The notes under the pieces: generated by a model
What the model saw: only the letters and a program-made list of their open reading frames with translations
What the model was told of the DNA's origin: nothing
Database searches by the model: none
Source of the DNA: an uncultured Prevotella sp.
GTDB lineage: Bacteria > Bacteroidota > Bacteroidia > Bacteroidales > Bacteroidaceae
Assembly: GCA_900770025.1 (NCBI GenBank)
Contig: CAAGIW010000012.1
Span: 1-64,000 of the forward strand
Direction of reading: 5' to 3'
Length of the DNA stretch: 64,000 bases
In this document: one piece after another, positions 17,259 through 28,185 of the stretch
Layout: the number at the start of each line of letters is the position of its first letter
How positions within the stretch are numbered: the stretch's first letter is position 1
Position numbers and translations under genes: made by a program

Positions 17259-19193
17259 TTACATCTCGGTGTGCCACTCCAACACCAGCACCTGCCTTGG
17301 CTTCAGCACAATGTTCTCCGCAAGGTTGTAGTATCTGCCTGTGGGAACATCCTTCACCCGGCCCGCCTTGCCTATCACCTCGGCATAGCGCGCCACGTTC
17401 ATCACCGCCTCCTTGGTGGTTCCGTTGAGCACGGTGAGCACATGCTGCCCCTGATGCCTGCGTGCCACCACATAGACTCCCTTGTAGGGGATGAACTGTG
17501 TCTGCGAACCGTTGATAACAGCCTGGTTGCCCTGTCGCCAGTGGAGCAGTTGGCTGAGCCATGTAAACATGCTGTTCTCTGCCCGTGTGCGGCCCTCGGC
17601 GGTGAAGGCATTGCGGGTGTCGCCCTGAAAACCGCCCGGAAAGTCTCTGCGCACATGCCCGTCGGTCACCTTCTTGGTGCCGTTCATCAGTATCTCGGTG
17701 CCGTAATAGAGTTGCGGTGTGCGGTTGATGGTGAGCAGCAGTGCCAGTGCCTGCTTCAGTGCAAGGGTGTCTCTGCCCTCGCCGAGGAAGCGGTCGGTGT
17801 CGTGGTTTTCGATGAATGCCATCACGTTTTTGGGATTGGGATAGAGATAATCGTACACCAGACTGTTGTAGATGCGGTTCAGTCCGTTCCACCAGTCATC
17901 GGTTTCCTCGTTCTTGGCCTGGTTGATGCGGTCGAAAAAGGCAAAGTCCATCACGCTGTTCAGATAACTGTTGGAGGCAGCCACCTTGCTGTCCTTTTGC
18001 CATGCGGCGGTATAGGCAGGCTCTGTCACCCAGGTTTCGCCCACCACATTGAAGTGGGGATATTCGCTGTTGAGCCGTTTCATCCACTCGGCCATACCGG
18101 GAGCCCAGGCATAGGGATAGGTGTCCATGCGTATGCCGTCGATGCCCACCGTTTCAATCCACCAGATGCTGTTCTGTATCAGGTAGGTCATTACGTGTTG
18201 ATTGCGCTGGTTCAGGTCGGGCATGGTGGGCACAAACCACCCGTCTTCGGTTTCTCTTCTGTCTATGTTGCTGGCATAGGGGTCGAGGATGGGCGTAAGT
18301 TTGTAGCTGGTTTGCAGATATTTGTCGTTCACCTTCGGACCCGTCCATGTGTTGTCCTTGCTCTTCTTCCGTGCCTGCTCGTCGGCTTTGGCTTCCGCAA
18401 GCCACTCCGGCGTGTTGAGCCAGTCGGCAGAAGGCAGGTCGTCTATCCACGGATGGAAATAGCCGCAGTGGTTGAATATCATGTCCATCACCACCTTGAG
18501 TCCCTTGGCATGTGCCTCGTCAATAAGCCGCTTGTACTCCTCGTTGGTGCCAAACCGTGGGTCCACCTTATAATAATCGGTGGTGGCATAGCCATGATAG
18601 GTGCTCTGTCCGTTGGCATCGGGCTGACTGTTCTCCAGCACGGGGGTGAACCACAGGGCCGTAACGCCGAGCGAGGTGAAATAATCCAAATGGCGGCGTA
18701 TGCCCTCCAAGTTTCCTCCGTGGCGCAGACTGGGCTGTGTGCGGTCGTTCTGATAGGGCAACAAGCCCTTGACAGGGTGCTTCACGGTGCCTCCGTCGGC
18801 AAAACGGTCGGGCATCAGCATATACAGCACATCGGCATTAGAGAATCCCTGTCGCTCCTCGCCGCCCATCTCGCGCTGGCACAACTGGTAGTTCACCTTG
18901 GTGCCCGAGAAGTTGAGCACCATGGTACCGGGCTTTGCATCGCGCACATTGAGATAGACCAGCAAGTAGTTGGGACTGTCTAAGCGCACCACACTGTCAA
19001 TCACCACACCGGGATAAGTGGTAGTGACCTGCGTCTGTGCCACATTCTTGCCATACACCATCAGCTGTAGCGACGGATTTTTCATGCCCACATACCAGCA
19101 GGTGGGGTCTATTCGGCTTATCTTCACGGCTGCATTGCTCATCATGGTCACTGCTAACAATAGGGTAAGTACAATGTTTCTTGTCTTCATCAT
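17259..19193 (-). CDS. GH13 neopullulanase/cyclomaltodextrinase-like enzyme (SusA-like)
   Basis: Degrades imported maltooligosaccharides or cyclodextrins, probably in the periplasm. A signal peptide (about 1-21) precedes an N-terminal Ig-like cyclomaltodextrinase domain (about 25-105, ISRIDPTCWYVGMKNPSLQL). The barrel starts at VLYMLMPDRFADG. Catalytic residues are D357 (GIRMDTYP), E386 (VVGETW) and D465 (IENHDTDR). It is 644 residues long. It lies 81 bases after the pullulanase gene. The SusA-like role fits the context; the exact substrate (pullulan, cyclodextrin or linear) is not decidable by eye. Confidence 0.92.
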   Translation of the reverse strand: MMKTRNIVLTLLLAVTMMSNAAVKISRIDPTCWYVGMKNPSLQLMVYGKNVAQTQVTTTYPGVVIDSVVRLDSPNYLLVYLNVRDAKPGTMVLNFSGTKVNYQLCQREMGGEERQGFSNADVLYMLMPDRFADGGTVKHPVKGLLPYQNDRTQPSLRHGGNLEGIRRHLDYFTSLGVTALWFTPVLENSQPDANGQSTYHGYATTDYYKVDPRFGTNEEYKRLIDEAHAKGLKVVMDMIFNHCGYFHPWIDDLPSADWLNTPEWLAEAKADEQARKKSKDNTWTGPKVNDKYLQTSYKLTPILDPYASNIDRRETEDGWFVPTMPDLNQRNQHVMTYLIQNSIWWIETVGIDGIRMDTYPYAWAPGMAEWMKRLNSEYPHFNVVGETWVTEPAYTAAWQKDSKVAASNSYLNSVMDFAFFDRINQAKNEETDDWWNGLNRIYNSLVYDYLYPNPKNVMAFIENHDTDRFLGEGRDTLALKQALALLLTINRTPQLYYGTEILMNGTKKVTDGHVRRDFPGGFQGDTRNAFTAEGRTRAENSMFTWLSQLLHWRQGNQAVINGSQTQFIPYKGVYVVARRHQGQHVLTVLNGTTKEAVMNVARYAEVIGKAGRVKDVPTGRYYNLAENIVLKPRQVLVLEWHTEM

Positions 19194-19274
19194 ATCAGAT
19201 GGTTATTGCGTTTCTTGTCGGATGGTTTCTGTATGTCCAATATCGGTTTCGGGGAAAGGGAGGTACGGGATTCC

Positions 19275-21212
19275 TCATTCCTGATACATGATAAGTGCCT
19301 GCTGCGGTCCCACCTCCACGGCGCTTCCGCTCACGGTGCCCAATCCATGCTCGTCAATCTTCCCATCGCGGCACACGATGGTGTAGGTGCCCTGTGGCAC
19401 CTCTACCGAACGGGCGGCAGTGTTGGCATTAAGCACCACAACGATGTTGCGCCAGTCGTCTCTTCCCGCATAGTCTTTCAGTCGGTAGGCCACCACGCAA
19501 CCGGTGGTTGGGAGAAACTCCAGGTGCTTTCTCACCAAAGAGGCATCACCCAAGCGGAAGGCAGGATGGTTCTTCCGCAACTGTATCAGCTTCTTGTAAT
19601 AGTCAAAGGCATCGGCACTGCACTGCAACCATGTCCAGTCTAAGCGGTTGATGCTGTCGGGGGAGTTGTAACTGTTGTGCACTCCCTGCTTGTTGCGCAG
19701 CATTTCCTCGCCACACAACATAAAGGGCACTCCCTGAGAAGTGAACACTGCGGTCTGCGCCAACATTGATAGGCGTTCCACCTGCAGGGGGGTGATGCCG
19801 GGGATACTGGCCCTGAGACGGTCGGTGAGACACATGTCGTCGTGACAACTCACATAGGATATCATCTGTGTGGGTTCTGATGCCCAAGGCTGTTTGCTGT
19901 AGTTCACCTTGCTGCAGTCCACCTGCGGATGGGCAATGGCACCGGCGATGCCGAACCTGATGCTCTCTTCCTCACCGGGAATGCCTGCCAAGAAGCAGCC
20001 CTTGGTGTCGTCGCTGAACGGACCGCGCAGGGCATCACGCATCTCATCGCTGAAAGCTGCCACGCCAGGCATCCTATATACATTGGCTTTCATGGCCAAC
20101 TGATCTTGCGGATAGGCGCAACTGCCGGCACTCCAGCCCTCGCCATAGATGAAGACAGAGGGATTGATGCGGCGCGCCTCCTGCTGTATGGCGTTCATTG
20201 TCTCTATGTCGTGAATGCCCATCAGGTCGAAACGGAAGCCGTCGATGTGGTATTCCTCTAACCAGTAGGCCACGCTCTGCAGCATGAACTGGCGCATCAT
20301 CGGACGGTCGGAAGCGGTTTCGTTGCCACAGCCAGAGCCGTTGGAATAGGCACCATCGGCCGTCTTGCGATAGAAATAGTCGGGATAGGTGCGCTGGAAA
20401 TTGCTGCCGTCGATGTCGAAGGTATGGTTATACACCACATCAAGTATCACACGGATGCCTGCTCGGTGCAATGCCTGCACCATCTGCTTGAACTCCATGA
20501 TGCGCACCTTGGGGTTGGCCGGATTGGTGGCATACGATCCTTCGGGCACATTGTAGTTCACGGGGTCGTAACCCCAGTTGTATTGCGGGCGTTCCAACTG
20601 CTGTTCGTTGACCGAAGCATAGTCGAACGACGGGAGGATGTGCACGGCATTCACCCCCAAACGGGTGAGATAGTCTATAGCCCAGGGCTCGGTGAGTGCA
20701 AGAAACTTGCCCGGATAGCGTGCCGGTTGCTTCCCGTCGCTGCCATTGCGCCCCACAGAGAAGTCGCGATGGTGCATCTCGTATATCACCAGATCGGCCG
20801 GCGACTTGAGCACCAAGGGTTTGTCGTTCTCCCAACCCTCGGGATTGGTCTCCTCCATAGAGATGATGGCACCGCGCTTGCCGTTCACTCCCACCGCCTT
20901 GGCAAACACACCGGCGCACTCTCCCCTGCCCATGTCAAAGGTATAGAAGAGGCCGCCGCAGTCGCCTTGGGCGGTCACGCGCCATGTATCTTCCGAAGTG
21001 AGTTTCATGCGGAGTGTCTTCAGGCACTTGCCCCCCACCCCATTCTGATACAGTCGCACCTTCACTTGTTTGGCATCGCTGGGTGCGAAGAGCGTAAAGG
21101 TGGTGGCCTGCGGAGTGTAGTCCACCTCATTGAAATGCTGCGCCTGCACGGTAACGCTCGCCACCGTCATCAAGGCTGCCACGAGTCCTTGCTTATAGGG
21201 ATGTAGTTTCAT
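19275..21212 (-). CDS. pulA: Type I pullulanase (GH13), secreted
   Basis: Debranching enzyme hydrolysing alpha-1,6 bonds of pullulan and branched maltodextrins. A signal peptide (about 1-24) is followed by a CBM48-like beta domain (about 35-115, TTFTLFAPSDAKQVKVRLYQNG region). The signature YNWGYDP is at 211-217, diagnostic of type I pullulanases. The catalytic set is D329 (GFRFDLMG), E358 (IYGEGW) and H457-D458 (SCHDD). At 645 residues it is a compact pullulanase. It follows the GH97 gene by 34 bases. It removes branches so that GH97 and the GH13 enzyme can finish the chains. Confidence 0.94.
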   Translation of the reverse strand: MKLHPYKQGLVAALMTVASVTVQAQHFNEVDYTPQATTFTLFAPSDAKQVKVRLYQNGVGGKCLKTLRMKLTSEDTWRVTAQGDCGGLFYTFDMGRGECAGVFAKAVGVNGKRGAIISMEETNPEGWENDKPLVLKSPADLVIYEMHHRDFSVGRNGSDGKQPARYPGKFLALTEPWAIDYLTRLGVNAVHILPSFDYASVNEQQLERPQYNWGYDPVNYNVPEGSYATNPANPKVRIMEFKQMVQALHRAGIRVILDVVYNHTFDIDGSNFQRTYPDYFYRKTADGAYSNGSGCGNETASDRPMMRQFMLQSVAYWLEEYHIDGFRFDLMGIHDIETMNAIQQEARRINPSVFIYGEGWSAGSCAYPQDQLAMKANVYRMPGVAAFSDEMRDALRGPFSDDTKGCFLAGIPGEEESIRFGIAGAIAHPQVDCSKVNYSKQPWASEPTQMISYVSCHDDMCLTDRLRASIPGITPLQVERLSMLAQTAVFTSQGVPFMLCGEEMLRNKQGVHNSYNSPDSINRLDWTWLQCSADAFDYYKKLIQLRKNHPAFRLGDASLVRKHLEFLPTTGCVVAYRLKDYAGRDDWRNIVVVLNANTAARSVEVPQGTYTIVCRDGKIDEHGLGTVSGSAVEVGPQQALIMYQE

Positions 21213-21246
21213 CTGCGATGTATGTTTTTTACTTCTCTTTCTTGGT

Positions 21247-23379
<2,133 letters not shown>

Positions 23380-23491
23380 CTATGTTTTGAAGATAGGTCT
23401 CAGGCGGATTCTTTGCTCAGCCGCCTATATATAATAATGTGTGTCTGTTGATAAGAAATGCCTGTGGTATATGGATAAAGTTGCCTGTCAT

Positions 23492-26191
23492 TTATCTGCC
23501 GCAGCAGGTTATCATGCCCCGCATATCCTCATTGAAAGTCGTGGATGCCACCAACTGTTCGATGGTGAGATGCATACGATAGCGCCAGTAATGACGGGGG
23601 TTGGCAGGGATGTTGATGCGCTCTGCCTGTGCATCGGGCAGCCTCATCTCTTCGCTGATGGCCATCCAGTCTTGGAAGGAGAGCAGGCACAGCATAGAGG
23701 GACTTGCCAAATGGCGTGCCACAATGTCGCGTGCCAGCCACGAGGGCATGGGATGCGGGGCTTCTCCCTCTCTGCACAGCATGGTGTTATAGTAGGTCTG
23801 CGCCCGCTCTGTGTCTTCATCCCACCACTGGCGCAGCGTACTCATGTCGTGTGTGGAGATGGTGCACACGCTTCGATAGGGATTTCGCTCCAAATAGCCG
23901 AAGCGCACCTGGTCGTCCTTGGGCATCGACTGTATTTCCAGACTGAGGATGCGCAGCTCGTTCATCACCCACGACACACTCTGCGGCACCATGCCTAAGT
24001 CTTCGGCACACACTAACATACGGGTACATTCGGTGAGGTGCGGCAGTTTCTTCATGGCCTCGCCATACCAGAACATGTTATTGCGCTGATAGAAGTATTC
24101 ATTATACAGGCGATTGAAGGCGGTCTTGTCGCCTTCCGACAGGGTGCGATACACAAAGTCGAGCTGCGCGGCTATGCGCGGATGATACATCTGCGGGTTC
24201 TTGTGGTCGGCCACAAACAGCACTTCGCTCACTAAGGCATACAGTGCATCACGCATGTCGGCATCCATCGCCACGCCGCTGCCATTGTTCTGCGTGGCAG
24301 ATGCCGCTGCGTTCTTGTAGGCCTGCTCTATCTTGCGCTGCGTGTCGTATTCCGGCTTGAGCTGATACTCGCCGTTGCCCTTGCTGTCGAGGAAATGTTC
24401 TGTCACATATTCCGTACGCTCTCCAAACATCTCTTGCAACATCCATTGCTGTATGCAGGGCTGAGTATGGCGCCGTTCGTCGAAACGGAAACCGTAAGAG
24501 CGTATCTCGTCGGCGCTCATGGCCAAGGCTGGCACAAAATGCCCCAACAAACCATGCACGGCTTCGATGGGAATCTCCCAGATACGGAAGAAGCCCAGCA
24601 CATGATCTATGCGGTAGGCATCAAAGTATTCGGCCATCTTGCGGAAGCGCTTCACCCACCATTTGCAGCCATCTGCTATCATGGCATCCCAGTTATAGGT
24701 GGGAAATCCCCAGTTCTGTCCATTGGCTGAGAACGCATCGGGCGGCGCACCTGCCTGTCCGTTGAGGTTGAAGTAGCGCGGCTCCACCCAAGCCTCCACT
24801 CCATCGCGACTGATGCCGATGGGGATATCGCCCTTGAGCACCACCCGCCGGCTCTTGGCATAACTGTGAGCCGCACTCAACTGGGCATCCAAATGATACT
24901 GCACAAAATACCAATAGGCCAGTTCCTTGGGTGCTATGTCGCCGCCGTTGCCGGCCTCTGCGGGCCATTGGTTGAAGTTGGCCGTGCCATATCTGTCGCG
25001 CAGCACGCTGTATCGGGCATAGGGTTCAAGCCATGCCTTGTTGGCTTCAAAAAACTTCTTGTATGTACTTCTTCGGCTCACATTGCCCCATTCCTGCCTG
25101 AACAGTTCGCGCAGATACTGCTCCTTGGCCTCGTTCACACGCTCATAGTCTATCTGCGGCAGGGCATTGAGTTCTCTGCGCAGTGTTTCGTAGTGGGCGG
25201 CACGGTCGGCATCGGCCAACGGGGGCAACTGTCTCAGGTCGGTATATTGCGGATGCAGGGCATAGATGCTGATGCTGTTGTAGGGATAGGAGTCTTGCCA
25301 TGTGCGGGTGATGGTGGTATCATAGATGGGGAGCACCTGCAGCACGCGCTGCCCGGTCATGGCTACCCAATCCACAAACTGCTTCAGGTCGCCAAAATCG
25401 CCCACTCCAAAACTTCCCTCCGAGCGCAGAGAGAACACGGGAATCACCGTTCCTGCGGCACGCCACGCCCCCACTGAGAACCAGGCATCTTCCAACTCGT
25501 GCACCACCACCTGCGCACTCTGCGACACAGGCACCGGCATACTGCGGTTGGCACCCTCTTCCCACAGCGGAGAACGGTTGCCCTCGTGCCCCAATGCCAC
25601 GAACTTGTATTCGATGACTGGCACGCTCATGCCCGACAAATCCACCACAGCCAACCACTCATGGGGCTGCACCTGCAGCATCGGCAGGGCGTGTGCCACA
25701 TCCCAGGCGCCCAGTTCAGGGGCACTGCCACACATCACCAACCGCTCATCAAAGCGCAGTCGGGGGGCGCGAACCTTGAGCACCAACAGCGCACCGGCCA
25801 ACTTCCCCGTGCCCTCGGCCACCTTGGCGGCACATGCCTCACACTCGTCGGTGCGGGCAAAGGGGGCACTGTAGAGCGGAGCATCCTCGGGTATGTCTAT
25901 CCACCGGTCGTTCACCGTGCATATCACCGAGGCCGTGGTGGGAAACACCAGCCGATGGGGCTGCACCAACCACTCGTGGCGATGCTCCACGCCGTTGCGG
26001 TTGACACTATAATAATAGTCAATGTAGGGAGAAGAATGAATAGAGAGGTTGAGCGTGAGATGCCACTCCATGCCGTCGGTGGTTGTCATCTGATAGCGGT
26101 TGGCGGCAGAGGTCTCTCCATCTTCAAGGATGTTGAGCACCAACTCTTCGCCAAACGAGGCCCTGTATGGCAGACTGAACAGTATTTTCAT
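23492..26191 (-). CDS. malQ: 4-alpha-glucanotransferase (GH77) with N-terminal CBM20 domains
   Basis: Cytoplasmic amylomaltase that moves maltodextrin segments between chains and releases glucose. Start at 26191 (MKILFSLPYRASFGEELV) is chosen because the CBM20 fold begins there; the frame adds 13 residues upstream. Two CBM20-like domains occupy about 1-115 and 130-250 (VMCGSAPELGAWD). The GH77 barrel begins near 265 (AGTVIPVFSLRSEGSFGVGDF). Catalytic blocks are FDAYRIDHVLGFFRIWEIP (nucleophile D), VCAEDLGMVP (acid E) and ISTHDMSTLRQWW. At about 899 residues with CBM20 it belongs to the long bacterial/plant DPE2 class. First gene of the operon, with a perfect LacI-type palindrome upstream. Confidence 0.94.
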   Translation of the reverse strand: MKILFSLPYRASFGEELVLNILEDGETSAANRYQMTTTDGMEWHLTLNLSIHSSPYIDYYYSVNRNGVEHRHEWLVQPHRLVFPTTASVICTVNDRWIDIPEDAPLYSAPFARTDECEACAAKVAEGTGKLAGALLVLKVRAPRLRFDERLVMCGSAPELGAWDVAHALPMLQVQPHEWLAVVDLSGMSVPVIEYKFVALGHEGNRSPLWEEGANRSMPVPVSQSAQVVVHELEDAWFSVGAWRAAGTVIPVFSLRSEGSFGVGDFGDLKQFVDWVAMTGQRVLQVLPIYDTTITRTWQDSYPYNSISIYALHPQYTDLRQLPPLADADRAAHYETLRRELNALPQIDYERVNEAKEQYLRELFRQEWGNVSRRSTYKKFFEANKAWLEPYARYSVLRDRYGTANFNQWPAEAGNGGDIAPKELAYWYFVQYHLDAQLSAAHSYAKSRRVVLKGDIPIGISRDGVEAWVEPRYFNLNGQAGAPPDAFSANGQNWGFPTYNWDAMIADGCKWWVKRFRKMAEYFDAYRIDHVLGFFRIWEIPIEAVHGLLGHFVPALAMSADEIRSYGFRFDERRHTQPCIQQWMLQEMFGERTEYVTEHFLDSKGNGEYQLKPEYDTQRKIEQAYKNAAASATQNNGSGVAMDADMRDALYALVSEVLFVADHKNPQMYHPRIAAQLDFVYRTLSEGDKTAFNRLYNEYFYQRNNMFWYGEAMKKLPHLTECTRMLVCAEDLGMVPQSVSWVMNELRILSLEIQSMPKDDQVRFGYLERNPYRSVCTISTHDMSTLRQWWDEDTERAQTYYNTMLCREGEAPHPMPSWLARDIVARHLASPSMLCLLSFQDWMAISEEMRLPDAQAERINIPANPRHYWRYRMHLTIEQLVASTTFNEDMRGMITCCGR

Positions 26192-26351
26192 TTCCAATTG
26201 TTTAGGTTCGTAGTATTCATTCCTGTCCAAATCACCTTTCCATCAGATTTAGACATGGCAAGCATCAGCACGCACTTGCCGATGGTAAAGTTACGAAATA
26301 TATTCATTGTCTCCCCCCGACAGGCAAATGAAATGAACAACTTTCAGAGTG

Positions 26352-26361
26352 CAAACGTTTG
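26352..26361. promoter_or_regulatory. LacI-type operator upstream of malQ
   Basis: CAAACGTTTG inside the perfect 12-base palindrome GCAAACGTTTGC (26351-26362), about 160 bases before the malQ start. The core equals the site between susC and lacI, tying the intracellular glucan operon to the same regulator. Confidence 0.6.
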
Positions 26362-26515
26362 CAACATCCTCATTTTCCATCCCTTTGTCCGCACGAGAAG
26401 TCGCCTGAAAGCAATTTACAACGTGAACTCGATATACGTTTCATGCGATAAGTTTTGCCAATGATTTCGGCACATGGATGGACGTTATTTTAGAATGCCT
26501 GGAGTATCATTTTGC

Positions 26516-26596
26516 AAAACTGCCACTTTTGGAATGCAAAACTGCCACTTTTAGAATGCAAAACTGGCAGTTTTGGAACGCAAAACTGGCAGTTTT
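26516..26596. repeat. 22-bp palindromic tandem array, copy 2 (four units)
   Basis: Units start at 26516, 26538, 26560 and 26582. The last two are AAAACTGGCAGTTTT, a palindrome with seven-base arms around one G; the first two are AAAACTGCCACTTTT. The spacing of 22 is identical to the other arrays though the core differs from copy 1. Confidence 0.9.
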
Positions 26597-26784
26597 AGAA
26601 TGAGACTTTTTGGAATACGGATGGAAGAACAATATTATCCTCTCATAATCAAACACTTATCTCTCAATCGAATTGCTTCATTTTTACGCTTATCCTCCCC
26701 CTTTGGGGGACTGAGAGGAGGCTTTTAATTCTTTAATTTTTTAATTCTTTAATTCTTTAATTCTTTCATGTCCCTTTAGGGATA

Positions 26785-28143
26785 TCAGTTTTTGGGAATC
26801 AGCAACAGCCAACTGAGGCGCTTGTTGCGATGATGCATCACCGTGGTGCTTATCAGAATGACCACTGCCACGGCCAACTGTCCGTAGAAAAAGCCCATCC
26901 ATCCGCCGTGAAGCGCCCAGAAGCCCACCATAGGCAACAGCGTTTGACCGATGGAAAGGAACATGGCCAGATACTTATGGTCGTAGAGTTGATACACAGG
27001 CATCAGGCAATACATCAGCACCTGCATCAGTATGTTCAGCGAGAAGGGAGGCAGGGCGGCCAGCACCACGGGCATCACGTGGGCATCAGTGGCACCAAGA
27101 AGATGGGCAATCTGTGTGGGCAGCAACACGATGGCCACCACATAGACCAGCAGACAGACCGCCATGAAGCGGTAGGCCAGAAACATGAGCCGGCGCATAC
27201 CACGATGGTTGTCCTGTCCTCTCAGGATAGAGCCCACCGGCTGTATGGTGCGCAGCGTGCCCGTGAGGATGATCATGGAGAACAGAAGCATCTGCATACA
27301 CACAGCCAAGGCCACCAATCCGGCATCCCCCAACCACGTGCTTGCCACATGATTGTTTACGGCAAACTGCACAGAGAGGAGCACGGTGGAGAAAAACAGG
27401 GGCAGACCCAGTGTCCACATGCGCCCTAACTGCAGATGGGAGCGCCGAGGCAGGCGCAGATGCAGGGTGCCCCGCCTGCGGAAATGGGGCAACACCATCA
27501 GCGCACACACCACATACATCACAAGCGTGGCCCAGGCTGCACCGGCTATTCCCCAGCCACAGTATCGGATGAACACCACATCCAGACTGAGGTTCACCAG
27601 ATTGCCCACCACCACGGCGCGCGTTATCATGCGTGGAGAGCCGTCCACCGTGACATACTGATGCAGGGTGAGCATCAGCAACTGGGGCAATGCCGACAAG
27701 AGAGTGACCCACAGGAAATCATCGACAAGAGGCCGCAGGGTGTCGGAACTGCACAGCAACTGCGACATGGAGCCGAAGCAGGCACTGCCCACCGCAATGA
27801 GGGCAACGCCAATGACCACAGCCAAAAGCAGGGAAAAGGAGAAAAGGCTGTCGGCCTTTGCCCTGTCGCCCTTGCCTATCGCCATGCCGGTGAGCATCGT
27901 TCCGCTCGACACAAACAGACAGGAGATGGCAAAGATGGCCTGCAACAACGGGCGACACACATTGACGGCAGCCAAGGCTTCGCTGCCAATGAGATTGCCC
28001 ACGATGGCGGCATCCACGATGTTGGCCACCTGAGTGGCTGCCACCGTGAGCACCGAGGCGGCAAGATAGTTCTTGAACGCCTTGTCCACATTATATGATT
28101 TGTCGTCCTGTGGCGCCATCTTTTCATTCACGCTGTTTGCCAT
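26785..28143 (-). CDS. MATE-family efflux transporter, probable exporter of the NRPS product
   Basis: Twelve-helix inner-membrane antiporter of 452 residues. Family landmarks are AATQVANIVDAAIVGNLIGSEALAAVNV (about 36-63, where MATE proteins start their first helix pair) and GTMLTGMAIGKGDRAKADSLFS; the second half repeats the pattern near 250 (GLPLFFSTVLLSVQFAVNNHVAS). It is 42 bases behind the NRPS gene on the same strand with no terminator between, so it is very probably co-transcribed. MATE proteins often export natural products or drugs; a role in exporting the peptide or giving self-protection is inferred from position. Confidence 0.9.
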   Translation of the reverse strand: MANSVNEKMAPQDDKSYNVDKAFKNYLAASVLTVAATQVANIVDAAIVGNLIGSEALAAVNVCRPLLQAIFAISCLFVSSGTMLTGMAIGKGDRAKADSLFSFSLLLAVVIGVALIAVGSACFGSMSQLLCSSDTLRPLVDDFLWVTLLSALPQLLMLTLHQYVTVDGSPRMITRAVVVGNLVNLSLDVVFIRYCGWGIAGAAWATLVMYVVCALMVLPHFRRRGTLHLRLPRRSHLQLGRMWTLGLPLFFSTVLLSVQFAVNNHVASTWLGDAGLVALAVCMQMLLFSMIILTGTLRTIQPVGSILRGQDNHRGMRRLMFLAYRFMAVCLLVYVVAIVLLPTQIAHLLGATDAHVMPVVLAALPPFSLNILMQVLMYCLMPVYQLYDHKYLAMFLSIGQTLLPMVGFWALHGGWMGFFYGQLAVAVVILISTTVMHHRNKRLSWLLLIPKN

Positions 28144-28185
28144 ACGTCATCCGTTATGTCTGTAACACGCTCCGCGCACCACCGT

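Larger units (their letters stand above)
26231..26784. other. Intergenic region between MATE and malQ genes
   Basis: No gene is seen. It holds a weak malQ promoter candidate (near 26283-26291, minus strand TAACTTTAC), the perfect palindrome at 26352-26361, the 22-bp array at 26516-26596, a CCCCC-TTT-GGGGG palindrome near 26697-26709, and an AT-rich stretch at about 26726-26764 that recurs at about 43388-43420. A small TCCCTTTAGGGA palindrome follows the MATE stop codon but lacks a T-run. Confidence 0.6.

Noticed and set aside
26771..26782. TCCCTTTAGGGA palindrome as a terminator for the NRPS operon
   Set aside because: The stem is only four bases and no T-run follows on the minus strand.
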